Assembly: GCA_965222175.1 (NCBI GenBank)
Contig: OZ244938.1
Location: 2,728,001-2,792,000, forward strand
Direction of reading: 5' to 3'
Length of the DNA: 64,000 nt
Source of the DNA: NORP240 sp965222175
Lineage (GTDB): Bacteria > Pseudomonadota > Gammaproteobacteria > Pseudomonadales > Pseudohongiellaceae
This document shows, in pieces, positions 37,500 to 46,564 of the stretch (the first letter of the stretch is position 1; the number at the start of each line of letters is the position of its first letter). A model generated the notes under the pieces. It did no database searches, had not been told where the DNA came from, and was given only the letters and a program-made list of their open reading frames with translations. Made by a program: the position numbers and the translations under genes.

Positions 37500-38096
37500 A
37501 TGCCTGAACAATTTTCCAGTGATTTATCCAGCAGTCGATCAACCCGGGGCACCAGCCTTTTTGAGTCACTGGTGGCGCTGGCCATAGTGGCAACCCTGGG
37601 CGTCATCATGGCCCCTTCGGTGGAAAACCTGGGACTTCATCGACAGGGAAGTCTCGCACTGCAGCGGGTCGCCTCCAGCATATACCGGGCTCGCACCACG
37701 GCGGCGAAGAGTGGCGTTGTCGCCATGCTTTGCCCGTCAGCCGACGGTAATCAGTGTGGGGGCAACTGGCATGATGGCATACTGGTCTTTCCAGACCGCA
37801 ACGGAAATCTGCTTCACGATCCCGACGAAAGTCCCGTCGACTACGTGGGCTTTGAAAATCTGCGTGGAACGCTGCACTGGCGTGCTTTCCAGAGTAAACC
37901 CTACCTGCAGATCACACCACTGGGGTTTACCCGCTATCAGAACGGAAATTTTACCTGGTGCGATCCGGATAAATCTTCGTCAGGTGCCCACCAACTGATT
38001 TTGAACCGAACCGGAAGAGTAAGGTTTGCAGTGGACAGCGACGGTGACGGCAACAGGGAGAACAGCCAGGGTCTCCCTATTTCATGTCCTAAATAA
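37500..38096 (+). CDS. fimT: GspH/FimT-type minor pseudopilin
   Basis: 198 aa. A short leader ends in RG, then the mature N-terminus TSLFESLVALAIVATLGVIM, a type IV prepilin helix with the Glu at +5; the residues before it (TS instead of FT) are unusual but keep the peptidase rules Gly(-1) and Glu(+5). The C-terminal domain is GspH-like: ASSIYRARTTAAKSGVVAML, a CPSADGNQCGGNWHDGILVF segment with a likely disulfide, and GRVRFAVDSDGDGNR. A minor pilin that helps assembly or, for FimT, DNA uptake. It is encoded opposite to the pilVWXY1E operon and converges with pilE. Confidence 0.88.
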   Translation: MPEQFSSDLSSSRSTRGTSLFESLVALAIVATLGVIMAPSVENLGLHRQGSLALQRVASSIYRARTTAAKSGVVAMLCPSADGNQCGGNWHDGILVFPDRNGNLLHDPDESPVDYVGFENLRGTLHWRAFQSKPYLQITPLGFTRYQNGNFTWCDPDKSSSGAHQLILNRTGRVRFAVDSDGDGNRENSQGLPISCPK

Positions 38097-38155
38097 ATCT
38101 GACACGGGCGAGGTCAGGGTTGTTGCATACTGCCGCTGCGAGCCCCGTGGAGCAA

Positions 38156-38656
38156 TTACCAGCAATCCGACGCCGTGGCAGTACCGGTCTCCGCCTTGAC
38201 CCCGGCGCTGGTAAGACTGAGAGTACCGCAGGCAGCATCGTCTGCCTGCCCCAGTTGTGGCGCGGCAGAGATGGCGAACGCGGTGGCATTGGCGGCATTG
38301 ATCTGCACGAAATAGAGTCTCTCGTCAGAAGTCGAAGCCACCAGGGTGTGGTTGGCATTGAAGGCGACGGCGCTGTTGCCACTGTTGCTGAACACCATCC
38401 CCGCCGGATAGCCGAGATCAGCCAGGTCCGTTGAATAGGTCCTGTTATCAAGGTAGAACTGTTCCTGTCTATTGGCCAGGTCCAGGAGCGCGGCCTGGGC
38501 AACGGAACGGTTGCTGGCCAGCACGCTGTTCATGTAAGAGGGAATGGCGACGGCGGCAAGAATACCGAGAATCGCCACCACAATGAGTATTTCTATGAGC
38601 GTGTAACCCTGCTGACTGATTGCAGGCCTGTTGCTGTTAGGATCCTGGGCCGCCAT
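38156..38656 (-). CDS. pilE: Type IV minor pilin PilE
   Basis: 166 aa. A 17-residue leader ends in G, followed by the classical helix YTLIEILIVVAILGILAAVA and IPSY. The body has the minor-pilin PilE pattern: NRSVAQAALLDLANRQEQFY then LDNRTYSTDLADLGYP. Two cysteines (in DDAACGTLSL and ASDCW) probably form the C-terminal disulfide loop. Last gene of the pilV-W-X-Y1-E operon, 25 bp after pilY1. By position it is the minor pilin PilE rather than the major pilin PilA. Confidence 0.92.
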   Translation of the reverse strand: MAAQDPNSNRPAISQQGYTLIEILIVVAILGILAAVAIPSYMNSVLASNRSVAQAALLDLANRQEQFYLDNRTYSTDLADLGYPAGMVFSNSGNSAVAFNANHTLVASTSDERLYFVQINAANATAFAISAAPQLGQADDAACGTLSLTSAGVKAETGTATASDCW

Positions 38657-38681
38657 GGCTGTTCCCTCTTTAAATTAATGC

Positions 38682-41600
38682 TCAGCTTTCCGGGTCCACG
38701 TCCTTCTCGATCCAGAACGTTTTCCAGAATTCACGACCTTCCACCGGCTCGGCCTCGAGGTCCGGCGGCAGAATATAGCCGCCTATGGGCACCACCTCTG
38801 CAGGTATACCGCCACTGCTAAGGGGATCGAACCGGTCTGACTTGGTCAGCGTGACGTCGTCACTGCCGTCACTGGTATCGTAGTTTTTCACCGGCGCGCC
38901 GGTGAACATGTTGACCGCGTAGAGGCGGCCACCCCCTTCGCTGGGCGCACAACTCGTGCCCGCATCCGCCGAGCCACCCTGGGGCAGAAACGTGGTGAAA
39001 TACACCGTGCCGAAGGCCGTGACCGCCGGGGCCAGGGCTTTTTCACCCACCCCTTCCAGGGCCATCTTCCAGCCGTTGTCAAGCACTGCTGTACAAGATG
39101 AATCTTCCAGGCAGGTATTGGTAATATCGCCCAGCCCCAGCGTATTACTGGAGGCATTGTAGTCGACATGATTGTAGGGTGAACCTGTAACTGTGCCGGT
39201 CAGTACATTACGATCCTTGATCAGGTAAAAGTAATTCTCGGCATCAGTATCCTTGGGATCTGCGCGATTACCCGTACCAATCAGGATACCGTCGAAGGCA
39301 CCATTGTCATCGCTGCTGGGCACGAAATCAGGCCGATGAAAGAATCGACGATCATCCTCATCATCGCCACCATCAAAATCATCAGTGCCCAGGTTGGCCA
39401 ATTCGGATACGAACCAGGAAGTGCGGTTGTCAATCGAATCCTCGGGCAGATCCACGCGCCAGATGGTACCGCCGGTATCGCCGACATAAAGGCGATCGAT
39501 ATTACCGTTGGAATTGGTGTCCAGGGCGGCCAGGTCCGATGGAATGCTGTCCACCATGCCGTTGTGCCGGTAATGCGTTGACGACAGGCTCCCGGTAGTG
39601 GCACCGTAGGTAGCCTTCCAGATGAGATTGCCGTTCAGGGCATTAACGATGTAGATGGCATTGCCTTCGTTGTCATCGTCATCGTCGTCGTCCTTGTCTT
39701 CGTCATAGCCTCCACCGAAGATGATCGCCGGCGTTGCCGTGGCACCGAATTTTACCTTGCCCACGCGGGGGCTGGAGAAGGTCATGCCCAGTTCACTGAA
39801 ATCACCGGACTTGTCCAGGGTCCACAGCAGGCTGGGATTATCCGGATCGCTGACATCCAGTGCGTAGTAGGCCTTGCCACCTCGACGCAGGCCAAAATAC
39901 AGGTAGGCGGTATCGCCACCGTTGATCGTGCCGTTGCCATTATTGTCCACGACATACGCTGCCGGCGCGCCGTCCACCGTGTAGGGATGCGTGCCCACGG
40001 CATTGGTACGCAACACCTCCATTTCATCCATGACCGCCCGTGGCATAAAGCCCCATTCCTCCACGCCGGATTCTGCCCCGGCACTGGTGGTATTGCGGAA
40101 GGAGTGCATCATACCGTCCTCGGAACCCATGAAAATGCGAATATCAGGGTTGGTGACGCTGTAGCCACTATGGGCACCGTAGTTCAGCGGCAACGGTCGG
40201 GAATGCAGTGGCGCGCCCAGCAGCCACGGTCGGGCTTCGGTGACATCGCCGTCGGCATCGAGGTCGTCGACATCCTGGCCTCGCACCCAGCGTATCAGCT
40301 CTTCGGCATCGGCCACATTGGACGCGCCCAAGTCTGACTGCAACGTTGCTGCATTGGAGACTTCAAGATCCAGCAGCGTCGTTCCTGAGGACGGTTCGGT
40401 ATAAAGCGTGCGAGTGTTTGACCCGTTGTTGTCCCCGATACTGTAGGTTCCACCGAGAAATCCCGGAATCTTCTGCCCGGCACCACCTCGGGCGATGGAG
40501 CGGCCGTCCTTGCCGTCAACCTCGTCACCTTCCGGTGGCGCCAGGGAGGCAGAATCGGTCCAGTAAGTCAGCGCGTCGTAGGAAATTCGACCGTCCGATG
40601 CAATGGCGTCGGCATTGGAGGTATCGACCACCGTCAGCGTTGAACTGCCGAGATTGTCGGTAGTTTCCAACAGCTTCAGCTTTTTAAGATTGCCGTTCCA
40701 GTTGGCCCTGCCGTCGGGATCGACCTTGAACTGCGCGATGAAGACATTGTCCACGATGTCGGAGCGATTGAACACGTTGACCGGCACCGATGCCGCCACG
40801 AACGTGGTACTGATAGAAAGAATTTCCTTGAAGATGTTTCGCAGGTCATCCAGCAACGCCGCGGGATCGGTAAGTGGCATGGCGGAAAAAGTACCGCCAG
40901 CGCTGGCATAGCCATTGGTGGTGTTGTTCACCTGGGCCGCAACGAAATAGGAAGTCAGGTTCTGGTTGCCATCGACATCCGGCCAGGTTCCATAACCCAG
41001 GTCGCCGGGATTGTTCGGCGCCAGGTCCGTATCCCGCATGAATTCGATGATGTCATCGAAGTCGGGGTTGTTGATGGTAATTCCCATGCCACCATTGGTC
41101 ACAGAAGCCTTGATCTCATCCTTGTTGTCACTGTCCTGGTTTGACACGAGGAACATGGTATTGATGGCGTACAGCTTGGTGCACTCGTAACCCGAGGTCG
41201 AGGTGAATGGCGTGATGTAGTTGCTGCCGCTTTCGATACTGCTATCCCAGGCAGCAGCAGGAAAATCCGCGTCCAGGTTGGCATTCTTATTGGTGCCGAA
41301 ATCCGTCCAGCCGGTATGAGCATTGTGCCATTCCTGCCCGGTCAGGTAGCGAAACAGTTCGAAGTACAGTTCCTGGCCCTGGTAGGAGTGAGACATGTTG
41401 CCGGATGGGACCGGTATTGCGTCCAGCGCAGCCATCATATCCGCCTTGGCGCCATTGGAATCTGAAGCATCGAACTCCTTTAGGCCCTTGAGAAAATAAG
41501 CGCCGTTGGAACAACCGGTGGCACCAGGTCCGCCGCCTTTATTACCGCCATTGCAACTGTTGTCGTGATTCATCATGAAGGCCACCTGGACGCCGTCCAG

Positions 41601-41906
41601 TTCGTCGAAGACCGTCTTGAATACCGCCCGCAGGCCGTCGAACAGCGTCACCGTGCCCGGCCCGGTGTTCAGGTTCGGGTAGGCATCGCCAAGCAACGTT
41701 CCGCAGGCGCTGGACGGATCCTGGGGACTGACCTCGGTACACAGCGTGGAGCCGAGATTGGGTCGATAGTCCAGGGTCAGAAACACCATCGGCGCCGCCG
41801 CGTTGGCAGGCGACGCATTGATATAGATATCCGTGTCATCTGCAACGCTTGGAACCTGCAGGATGGTAAATACCGCCAGTCCCCATGCAATCGTCTTGAG
41901 TTTCAT
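38682..41906 (-). CDS. pilY1: Type IV pilus tip adhesin/assembly protein PilY1
   Basis: 1074 aa from the ATG at 41906, which has AGGAGAG 6-7 bp upstream; the frame is open 54 codons further but without family match. The signal peptide is MKLKTIAWGLAVFTILQVPS. The N-terminal half is a divergent, adhesin-like region with a vWA-like ring of acidic and Gly/Ser segments. The C-terminal half is the conserved PilC/PilY1 beta-propeller (HSRPLPLNYGAHSGY, FMGSEDGMMHSFR, YFGLRRGGKAYYALDVSDPD). A calcium loop of PilY1 type, DTNSNGNID at residues 796-804, is followed by RLYVGDTGGTIWRVDLP. A run of about seven consecutive Asp residues (DEDKDDDDDDDNEG) lies shortly before. Acts in pilus extension, retraction and surface sensing. 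Confidence 0.94.
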   Translation of the reverse strand: MKLKTIAWGLAVFTILQVPSVADDTDIYINASPANAAAPMVFLTLDYRPNLGSTLCTEVSPQDPSSACGTLLGDAYPNLNTGPGTVTLFDGLRAVFKTVFDELDGVQVAFMMNHDNSCNGGNKGGGPGATGCSNGAYFLKGLKEFDASDSNGAKADMMAALDAIPVPSGNMSHSYQGQELYFELFRYLTGQEWHNAHTGWTDFGTNKNANLDADFPAAAWDSSIESGSNYITPFTSTSGYECTKLYAINTMFLVSNQDSDNKDEIKASVTNGGMGITINNPDFDDIIEFMRDTDLAPNNPGDLGYGTWPDVDGNQNLTSYFVAAQVNNTTNGYASAGGTFSAMPLTDPAALLDDLRNIFKEILSISTTFVAASVPVNVFNRSDIVDNVFIAQFKVDPDGRANWNGNLKKLKLLETTDNLGSSTLTVVDTSNADAIASDGRISYDALTYWTDSASLAPPEGDEVDGKDGRSIARGGAGQKIPGFLGGTYSIGDNNGSNTRTLYTEPSSGTTLLDLEVSNAATLQSDLGASNVADAEELIRWVRGQDVDDLDADGDVTEARPWLLGAPLHSRPLPLNYGAHSGYSVTNPDIRIFMGSEDGMMHSFRNTTSAGAESGVEEWGFMPRAVMDEMEVLRTNAVGTHPYTVDGAPAAYVVDNNGNGTINGGDTAYLYFGLRRGGKAYYALDVSDPDNPSLLWTLDKSGDFSELGMTFSSPRVGKVKFGATATPAIIFGGGYDEDKDDDDDDDNEGNAIYIVNALNGNLIWKATYGATTGSLSSTHYRHNGMVDSIPSDLAALDTNSNGNIDRLYVGDTGGTIWRVDLPEDSIDNRTSWFVSELANLGTDDFDGGDDEDDRRFFHRPDFVPSSDDNGAFDGILIGTGNRADPKDTDAENYFYLIKDRNVLTGTVTGSPYNHVDYNASSNTLGLGDITNTCLEDSSCTAVLDNGWKMALEGVGEKALAPAVTAFGTVYFTTFLPQGGSADAGTSCAPSEGGGRLYAVNMFTGAPVKNYDTSDGSDDVTLTKSDRFDPLSSGGIPAEVVPIGGYILPPDLEAEPVEGREFWKTFWIEKDVDPES

Positions 41907-41949
41907 TGTTTCACTCTCCTGGAAAATTTGGCCGATCGACCTGTATCGC

Positions 41950-42468
41950 TTATTGGGCGCCGCGTGGCACAAGCACCAGCACACCCTGGACAATGCCGAC
42001 CTTGCCTTCATTCTCAGCGGTACCGTCATAGCTGGTGTCGACTTCAAAACGCGCCGCTGAAAACGCATCCGAACTGGTGTTGATTCCCCGAGGCGGTGCC
42101 GACAGTGCCGGTGCCAGCCGCTCGACCTTCACCTCGGCATTACCGGCTTTCGACGTCGGCAACAGATCCGTGTTGATGGCGACATCGTTGTCATTACACC
42201 CTGACACCCCGGGGGTACAATTCACGTAGCCCAGGTTTCCGGAGACCCGGATGTTGTTGGGGTTTCCCACTACTTCGTCAACAATTGACTGAGTCAGCTC
42301 AAAGGTTTCCACCCGCTGTTGTTCGTTGCCGGCCATGCGCAACTCCAGTGTACTGGTGCGCATCGTGGTTGTTGCTGCCAGGGTCAGAATCAGCAGAAAT
42401 ATCAGCGACGGCAGCAGCACGCTGCCCCGCTGGACCGATGGAAATACATACTGTTTGACTCTGTACAT
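41950..42468 (-). CDS. pilX: Minor pilin assembly protein PilX
   Basis: 172 aa. The PilX N-terminal pattern is clear: QRGSVLLPSLIFLLILTLAA then TTTMRTSTLELRMAGNEQQR, with the characteristic GNxxxR after the helix. It has a shortened leader and lacks the Glu at +5 typical of other pilins, which is normal for PilX-like proteins. Later residues include a C-G-C pair (NCTPGVSGCND). Its ATG overlaps the pilW stop. Functions with PilV, PilW and PilY1 in the priming complex at the pilus tip. Confidence 0.9.
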   Translation of the reverse strand: MYRVKQYVFPSVQRGSVLLPSLIFLLILTLAATTTMRTSTLELRMAGNEQQRVETFELTQSIVDEVVGNPNNIRVSGNLGYVNCTPGVSGCNDNDVAINTDLLPTSKAGNAEVKVERLAPALSAPPRGINTSSDAFSAARFEVDTSYDGTAENEGKVGIVQGVLVLVPRGAQ

Positions 42469-43442
42469 CAGGCACCCACTCCGGAAAGTTTTGTCGGATT
42501 GCGTAACACCACGGTGCTACTGAATACCCGGCGATAAAATCCATCATTGGCTGGCGCAACCACCTTGGCGCCCAGTCGGTAGGTCTTGTCGTTGGTGTAG
42601 TTGGGCACCTGGTCGATACTCCGGACCAGGACATATACCCGCGCGGAAACGGCATCGGCCAGTTCGGCGGCGGTCGGGGCGCCGGTGTAGTAGTCGGCGA
42701 CAAAGTCCCGGTCGTCGTCGACGCCGAGCTCGACCTGCATATCCTCGATACCGTCGACCAGGCACTGATTGGTCATATCGGGAGAACTGTCGGGCACAAG
42801 ATAGGCACGACACAGCGTTGGCAACCCGTCGCCCACTGTGATCGAGTAATCGCGTATATAGAAAATTGTCGGCAGGTAGGCCCAGTTGCTTTCCGTGCCC
42901 CCCAGGGAAGGCGGCGTACCGGCAGCGCCGCCCAGGTACATCTGCGCACCGGCCCCGTTGGTACGCAGGTACATCTGCCCGTTCTCGATGTCGCCGTCGT
43001 CGGTGGGATTGTCGGCAACCCGTTTAACCGCCAGAATATCGGCGCCGGGAACAATGCGCACTGCCGGCAGGCATTCAAAATTCAGTGCCGTGGATACCGC
43101 TGTGGCATTGGACAAGAGCTCCAGGCCCTGCAAGTCCATAGTCCAATCCTCCAGCGGGCCACCGCAATCAGTACCAATGGTTACCGATCCATGCTCGCTG
43201 ATTGTAGCGACATCGAGATACTTGCCCCAGAAGCCCGCCATCGCCAGTTCACGGCTCATCAGGCGCATGACGAACCGGCCGTTGTCCATCATGATGGAAA
43301 TCTGTTCGTCCTGCAGCGCACTGCGATTGTTCTGAATAAAGATATTGACGGCACCGGTTACAATGGCAATACCGAGTCCCAACGAGATCATGAGTTCGCT
43401 GATGGTAAAACCGGATTGTCTGCTGGCAGGATGGCTGTTCAC
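42468..43442 (-). CDS. pilW: Minor pilin assembly protein PilW
   Basis: 324 aa. The leader ends in QSG, then FTISELMISLGLGIAIVTGA, a prepilin helix with Glu at +5. RSALQDEQISIMMDNGRFVM and RLMSRELAMAGFWG follow, the standard PilW helix extension. Cysteines in CGGPLEDWTMD, FECLPAV and CRAYLVP are candidates for disulfides. Begins 10 bp after pilV ends and runs into pilX. Role: tip-complex pilin that helps start fibre assembly. Confidence 0.93.
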   Translation of the reverse strand: MNSHPASRQSGFTISELMISLGLGIAIVTGAVNIFIQNNRSALQDEQISIMMDNGRFVMRLMSRELAMAGFWGKYLDVATISEHGSVTIGTDCGGPLEDWTMDLQGLELLSNATAVSTALNFECLPAVRIVPGADILAVKRVADNPTDDGDIENGQMYLRTNGAGAQMYLGGAAGTPPSLGGTESNWAYLPTIFYIRDYSITVGDGLPTLCRAYLVPDSSPDMTNQCLVDGIEDMQVELGVDDDRDFVADYYTGAPTAAELADAVSARVYVLVRSIDQVPNYTNDKTYRLGAKVVAPANDGFYRRVFSSTVVLRNPTKLSGVGA

Positions 43443-43452
43443 GATGCGTGCC

Positions 43453-44058
43453 TCAGGATGAGATATAGGTGTTGAAGGTCAGAATCCGGCGAAATTCCAG
43501 GGAAGCGCCGTAATTCCCGGATAAAGCACCGCAGTTGTCAGCAACCAGGTTGTTCAGCTCAGTGAGGCCGCGCCAGGCGATGGTAACCGTGTAGATCCCG
43601 GCGCCGCCTGCGGCAGGACCTGTTACGCAGGCTGCCGGATTGGCCAGTCCGCCGGTCTGTGTTGTAGTGCCACTGATGCTGCGAAATTCTGAAATACCGT
43701 CGATGGACTGCTCCCACTGGTACAGGTCAAAAGCAGCCAGCTGCAGCGGTGTACAGGAAACGCCTGCGCCGCAGTCGCTTGCCGGGGCACTCAACGTGCC
43801 GCCGCCCACTCCGGCAGTCAGGTAGCTGGCAAGCGCAACGGGATTTGCGCGCATGCGCTCAATGATGTCATGGGCCAACATCACCGCAGTAGTGCGTTGT
43901 ACCGCATCAAAATTGGACCGCTTGGCCGTGGTCTGCAGCGCCGCCATATTGAGGAACCCGACACTGACGATAGCCAGCGTCACCAGCACCTCGATCATTC
44001 CGATACCGACCAGGTGAAATGGTGATGCATTCTCGATTGGTCCCTTGCGTACCGACAT
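43453..44058 (-). CDS. pilV: Minor pilin assembly protein PilV
   Basis: 201 aa from the ATG at 44058 (MSVRKGPIENASPFHLVG); the open frame upstream adds 26 residues without prepilin character. The mature helix starts after VG: IGMIEVLVTLAIVSVGFLNM, with Glu at +5. AALQTTAKRSNFDAVQRTTA and MLAHDIIERMRANP are typical PilV. Paired cysteines lie in SDCGAGVSCTP. First gene of the pilVWXY1E operon; a family A repeat lies upstream in the promoter region. Confidence 0.91.
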   Translation of the reverse strand: MSVRKGPIENASPFHLVGIGMIEVLVTLAIVSVGFLNMAALQTTAKRSNFDAVQRTTAVMLAHDIIERMRANPVALASYLTAGVGGGTLSAPASDCGAGVSCTPLQLAAFDLYQWEQSIDGISEFRSISGTTTQTGGLANPAACVTGPAAGGAGIYTVTIAWRGLTELNNLVADNCGALSGNYGASLEFRRILTFNTYISS

Positions 44059-44187
44059 TGGAATCAAGCTCCGCGTGTGAACGGGTAAAATAAAGTGTAG
44101 ACCATAGTGAGTGGCAGTAGGGGCTTTCGGGGGCAAGTAGCGACCAGGTTAATTACAAACTGGCGCACAGTAGCTTATTCCACTTGG

Positions 44188-44360
44188 GAGACCACTGATT
44201 AACAATGTAATTTTTCTGAAGTTCAGGCGGGTTCATTGGCAAGGTGCATGCTACTGGCACCCGTCGGCCTGTCAAGGTAAGGCAACGAAGGCAGTGGGCT
44301 CGCCTGGAAGTCACATCGGGTGGTACCTGACGGGCACACCCATGATTGATCAGAGGTTCC
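44188..44360 (+). repeat. Family A inverted-repeat element, copy 5
   Basis: 173 bp between pilV and the TadG-like gene. The right end ATGATTGATCAGAGGTTCC is good and is followed by CTAG; the left end (GAGACCACTGATT) is badly decayed. The interior matches the longest copy through GGCCTGTCAAGGTAAGGCAA and GCAGTGGGCTCGCCTGGAAG. The rest of this ~450-bp intergenic gap shows no gene. Confidence 0.78.
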
Positions 44361-44506
44361 CTAGATTTCTGGCGGGTCGCGCCTTGCCAGAAACCTTGTC
44401 TCGCGAGCTGAATTGATGTGAATTAACCGTACAGGAAATTAGCAGCAATACAAAGTAAATCAAAAGTTTCGCGTAAATGCCGAGTTCAGGCGGGGCGAAA
44501 ATTGCG

Positions 44507-46009
44507 TTAGCGTGTTAGCCTGATAATTTCTTCAACAATTTCGTTGAAGCAAGGACCTAGCGCCTGCTCGTCAACTGCATAGCAATACACACCCTGGGGT
44601 TGGTCGCTGACAAAATAGTCGTCGAGTATGCTGTCGTTAAGGATATCGCTGTCGTTCGCCATTAACTTAAGCATGTCTTCACCCTGCTCATAATCCGGCC
44701 CCTCCCCCGCAGTGAGGCTGGACCCGAGCCCCAGGGTGTAGACATAGATCCCATCTTCCCGGGCGGCATAGGCCATTTCCTCCAATACGTTTCTCGACAC
44801 ACGGGCGATCCTGTCCCACAGCCCCTCGCTTCCGTCAATCGCATAGTCGTACTGCTCTACGATGCGCCTGGGTAAAGCTGGAGCGGCGGGTGGAAATGGA
44901 TTAAGCACATGAAAATCATCCTGCACCGGACAGCCGCAATCTCCCCCGACCGGAGCCAAACCGAACAATGTCGTATGGGGATCGCGGCAAAATCCACCAC
45001 TGTCGACGGCAGTATTGTCACAGGGATTGTAGAAACTCGGCAGCGCCTCAAGCGAACCGGAGATTTGACTTCCAGAAGGTGCGCCTGCGACGTTTTCGGG
45101 AGGTATGACCGTGTGCTTAAATAACCCTAAAGGCGTTCCGTCAGCGCCCGGGCCTGTTCGAATCGTACCTGAAAAGTCGGTAGGCTCTGATACAATGTCC
45201 CAGGAAGACGACACACTGTTTGGTGCCCCGTCTGTAAAGAATACAATAACCTGAAGACTGGACGGGTTTGGCACATTTTTCAAGGCGTTCAATGCATTCC
45301 AGAAGCCCTCGGCCGAATTTGTATAGTAGGGATTGGATATCGACCCGAAATCGAAATTATCGATTTCGGACTGGACAGTCGCCAGGTTAAAGCCCCGGTC
45401 AGCTGAAAAGGGCACCGAGACTTCGGCACCAAAGGCAAACTTGATCAGCGCCAGTCGGTCGAAATTCTCCTGAAACTTGCTGACAAACTCCTTGGAGCGA
45501 GACACGACGTCGTCGGTCACATCGCCTAGTACACCAAGTCTCAGTGAAGTTGTATTGTCTACCACAACAGCGATATCAACCGCTCGTCTAGTCGCCGATG
45601 ACAAGGACGACACTGTCATCTGCCGGTTATTGAATACACCTAGAAACCAGGGCGACATGCGGGCCCGGGCGGTCACTTCAATTGTGGCATCACCAGCTTC
45701 ATCATATATAACCGACGCACCCAGGAATTCGGGTGTACTCCCCAGGTAATTACCCGGGTAATTTGCGTAGAAAAACTCCTGCGCTGCAGACTCGGCGGCA
45801 TCATCACTTAAGGCAATAGCTCTTGCCGCAGCCAGCGCACCGGCATCAGCTGACGCATTCAGTTTCAGCCTCACGCTGTAGCCTCTCATGCTGTCTACAA
45901 CCAGGCCGAGGACTGCTATCAGGAGGGGCAAAGCAAAAGCGACAATGATCAATACTTGGCCCGAGTGACGCTTCAAGGTAGTTCGGTGCATCTCGCTTCT
46001 CCGCGACAT
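44507..46009 (-). CDS. TadG-like protein with von Willebrand factor A domain
   Basis: 500 aa; an alternative start at 45991 (MHRTTLKRHSGQ) has a better GGAG. N-terminal TadE/TadG-like segment: SGQVLIIVAFALPLLIAVLG then LVVDSMRGYSVRLKLNASAD-AGALAAA, a single membrane helix anchoring it, with the TadG phrase 'NxSADAGALAAARA'. From ~residue 145 a vWA domain: DIAVVVDNTTSLRLGVLGDV, with DxTxS in place of the canonical DxSxS metal site, and later VIVFFTDGAPNSVSSSWDIV. Four or more cysteines (CGCP, CDN, CRD) suggest an extracellular location. Third of three tad-type genes. No TadA/B/C ATPase or platform, secretin or Flp pilin is in the window. Confidence 0.85.
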   Translation of the reverse strand: MSRRSEMHRTTLKRHSGQVLIIVAFALPLLIAVLGLVVDSMRGYSVRLKLNASADAGALAAARAIALSDDAAESAAQEFFYANYPGNYLGSTPEFLGASVIYDEAGDATIEVTARARMSPWFLGVFNNRQMTVSSLSSATRRAVDIAVVVDNTTSLRLGVLGDVTDDVVSRSKEFVSKFQENFDRLALIKFAFGAEVSVPFSADRGFNLATVQSEIDNFDFGSISNPYYTNSAEGFWNALNALKNVPNPSSLQVIVFFTDGAPNSVSSSWDIVSEPTDFSGTIRTGPGADGTPLGLFKHTVIPPENVAGAPSGSQISGSLEALPSFYNPCDNTAVDSGGFCRDPHTTLFGLAPVGGDCGCPVQDDFHVLNPFPPAAPALPRRIVEQYDYAIDGSEGLWDRIARVSRNVLEEMAYAAREDGIYVYTLGLGSSLTAGEGPDYEQGEDMLKLMANDSDILNDSILDDYFVSDQPQGVYCYAVDEQALGPCFNEIVEEIIRLTR

Positions 46010-46015
46010 CGTTCT

Positions 46016-46564
46016 CTAAAAAACCGTCAAAGAATAGATGACGGGTTCATTTCCGATTGCATAGTCAATAATAGGGCGAAAATCGTAAAACACTTCAACA
46101 ACGTACACACGCTCTCCGTCTTCCAGCACCATTGGCGCCGGCAATAAGGGAGCATCGTCGCCAATAGAAGTACACGTTCCAGAACTCCAGCTACCGCAAT
46201 CGTCCCACACTCTACTGGCACCAGTATAACCTCCTGATGTCCATTTAAACTGATTGGATACACGGGAACTGTCTTCAGTCCCATCAGCGATCGTAATGTA
46301 AATCATCCCGTAGGTTGCCATATTAAGTGGGCTTGCTGTTTCTGCAAGCAACTGCATGATCGTCTGTCTGGGTTGTTGGCTCCTTGCGGCCAGGTTCGCA
46401 CCTTCTCTACTTAAATTACTTACGATTAAATTGGCCTGAAGCAATCGACCAACTTCGATTACACCAAATAACATCAACAGCAATAAGGGAAGGATTATTG
46501 CAAATTCAACTGTAGCCACACCCTTATTCGAATATTTACAATTGCGAGATTCAATGCGTTTCAT
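46016..46564 (-). CDS. TadE-family pseudopilin-like protein (second)
   Basis: 182 aa. TadE-like N-terminus: NKGVATVEFAIILPLLLLML then FGVIEVGRLLQANLIVSNLS and REGANLAARS, one membrane helix with a Glu early in it (cleavable by a TadV-type peptidase in known systems). The rest is an extracytoplasmic domain with cysteines in DDCGSWSSGTCTS. It overlaps the preceding tadE gene by 4 nt (ATGA) and ends 6 bp before the TadG-like gene. Probably builds or stabilises a Tad-type fibre or secretion structure. Confidence 0.87.
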   Translation of the reverse strand: MKRIESRNCKYSNKGVATVEFAIILPLLLLMLFGVIEVGRLLQANLIVSNLSREGANLAARSQQPRQTIMQLLAETASPLNMATYGMIYITIADGTEDSSRVSNQFKWTSGGYTGASRVWDDCGSWSSGTCTSIGDDAPLLPAPMVLEDGERVYVVEVFYDFRPIIDYAIGNEPVIYSLTVF

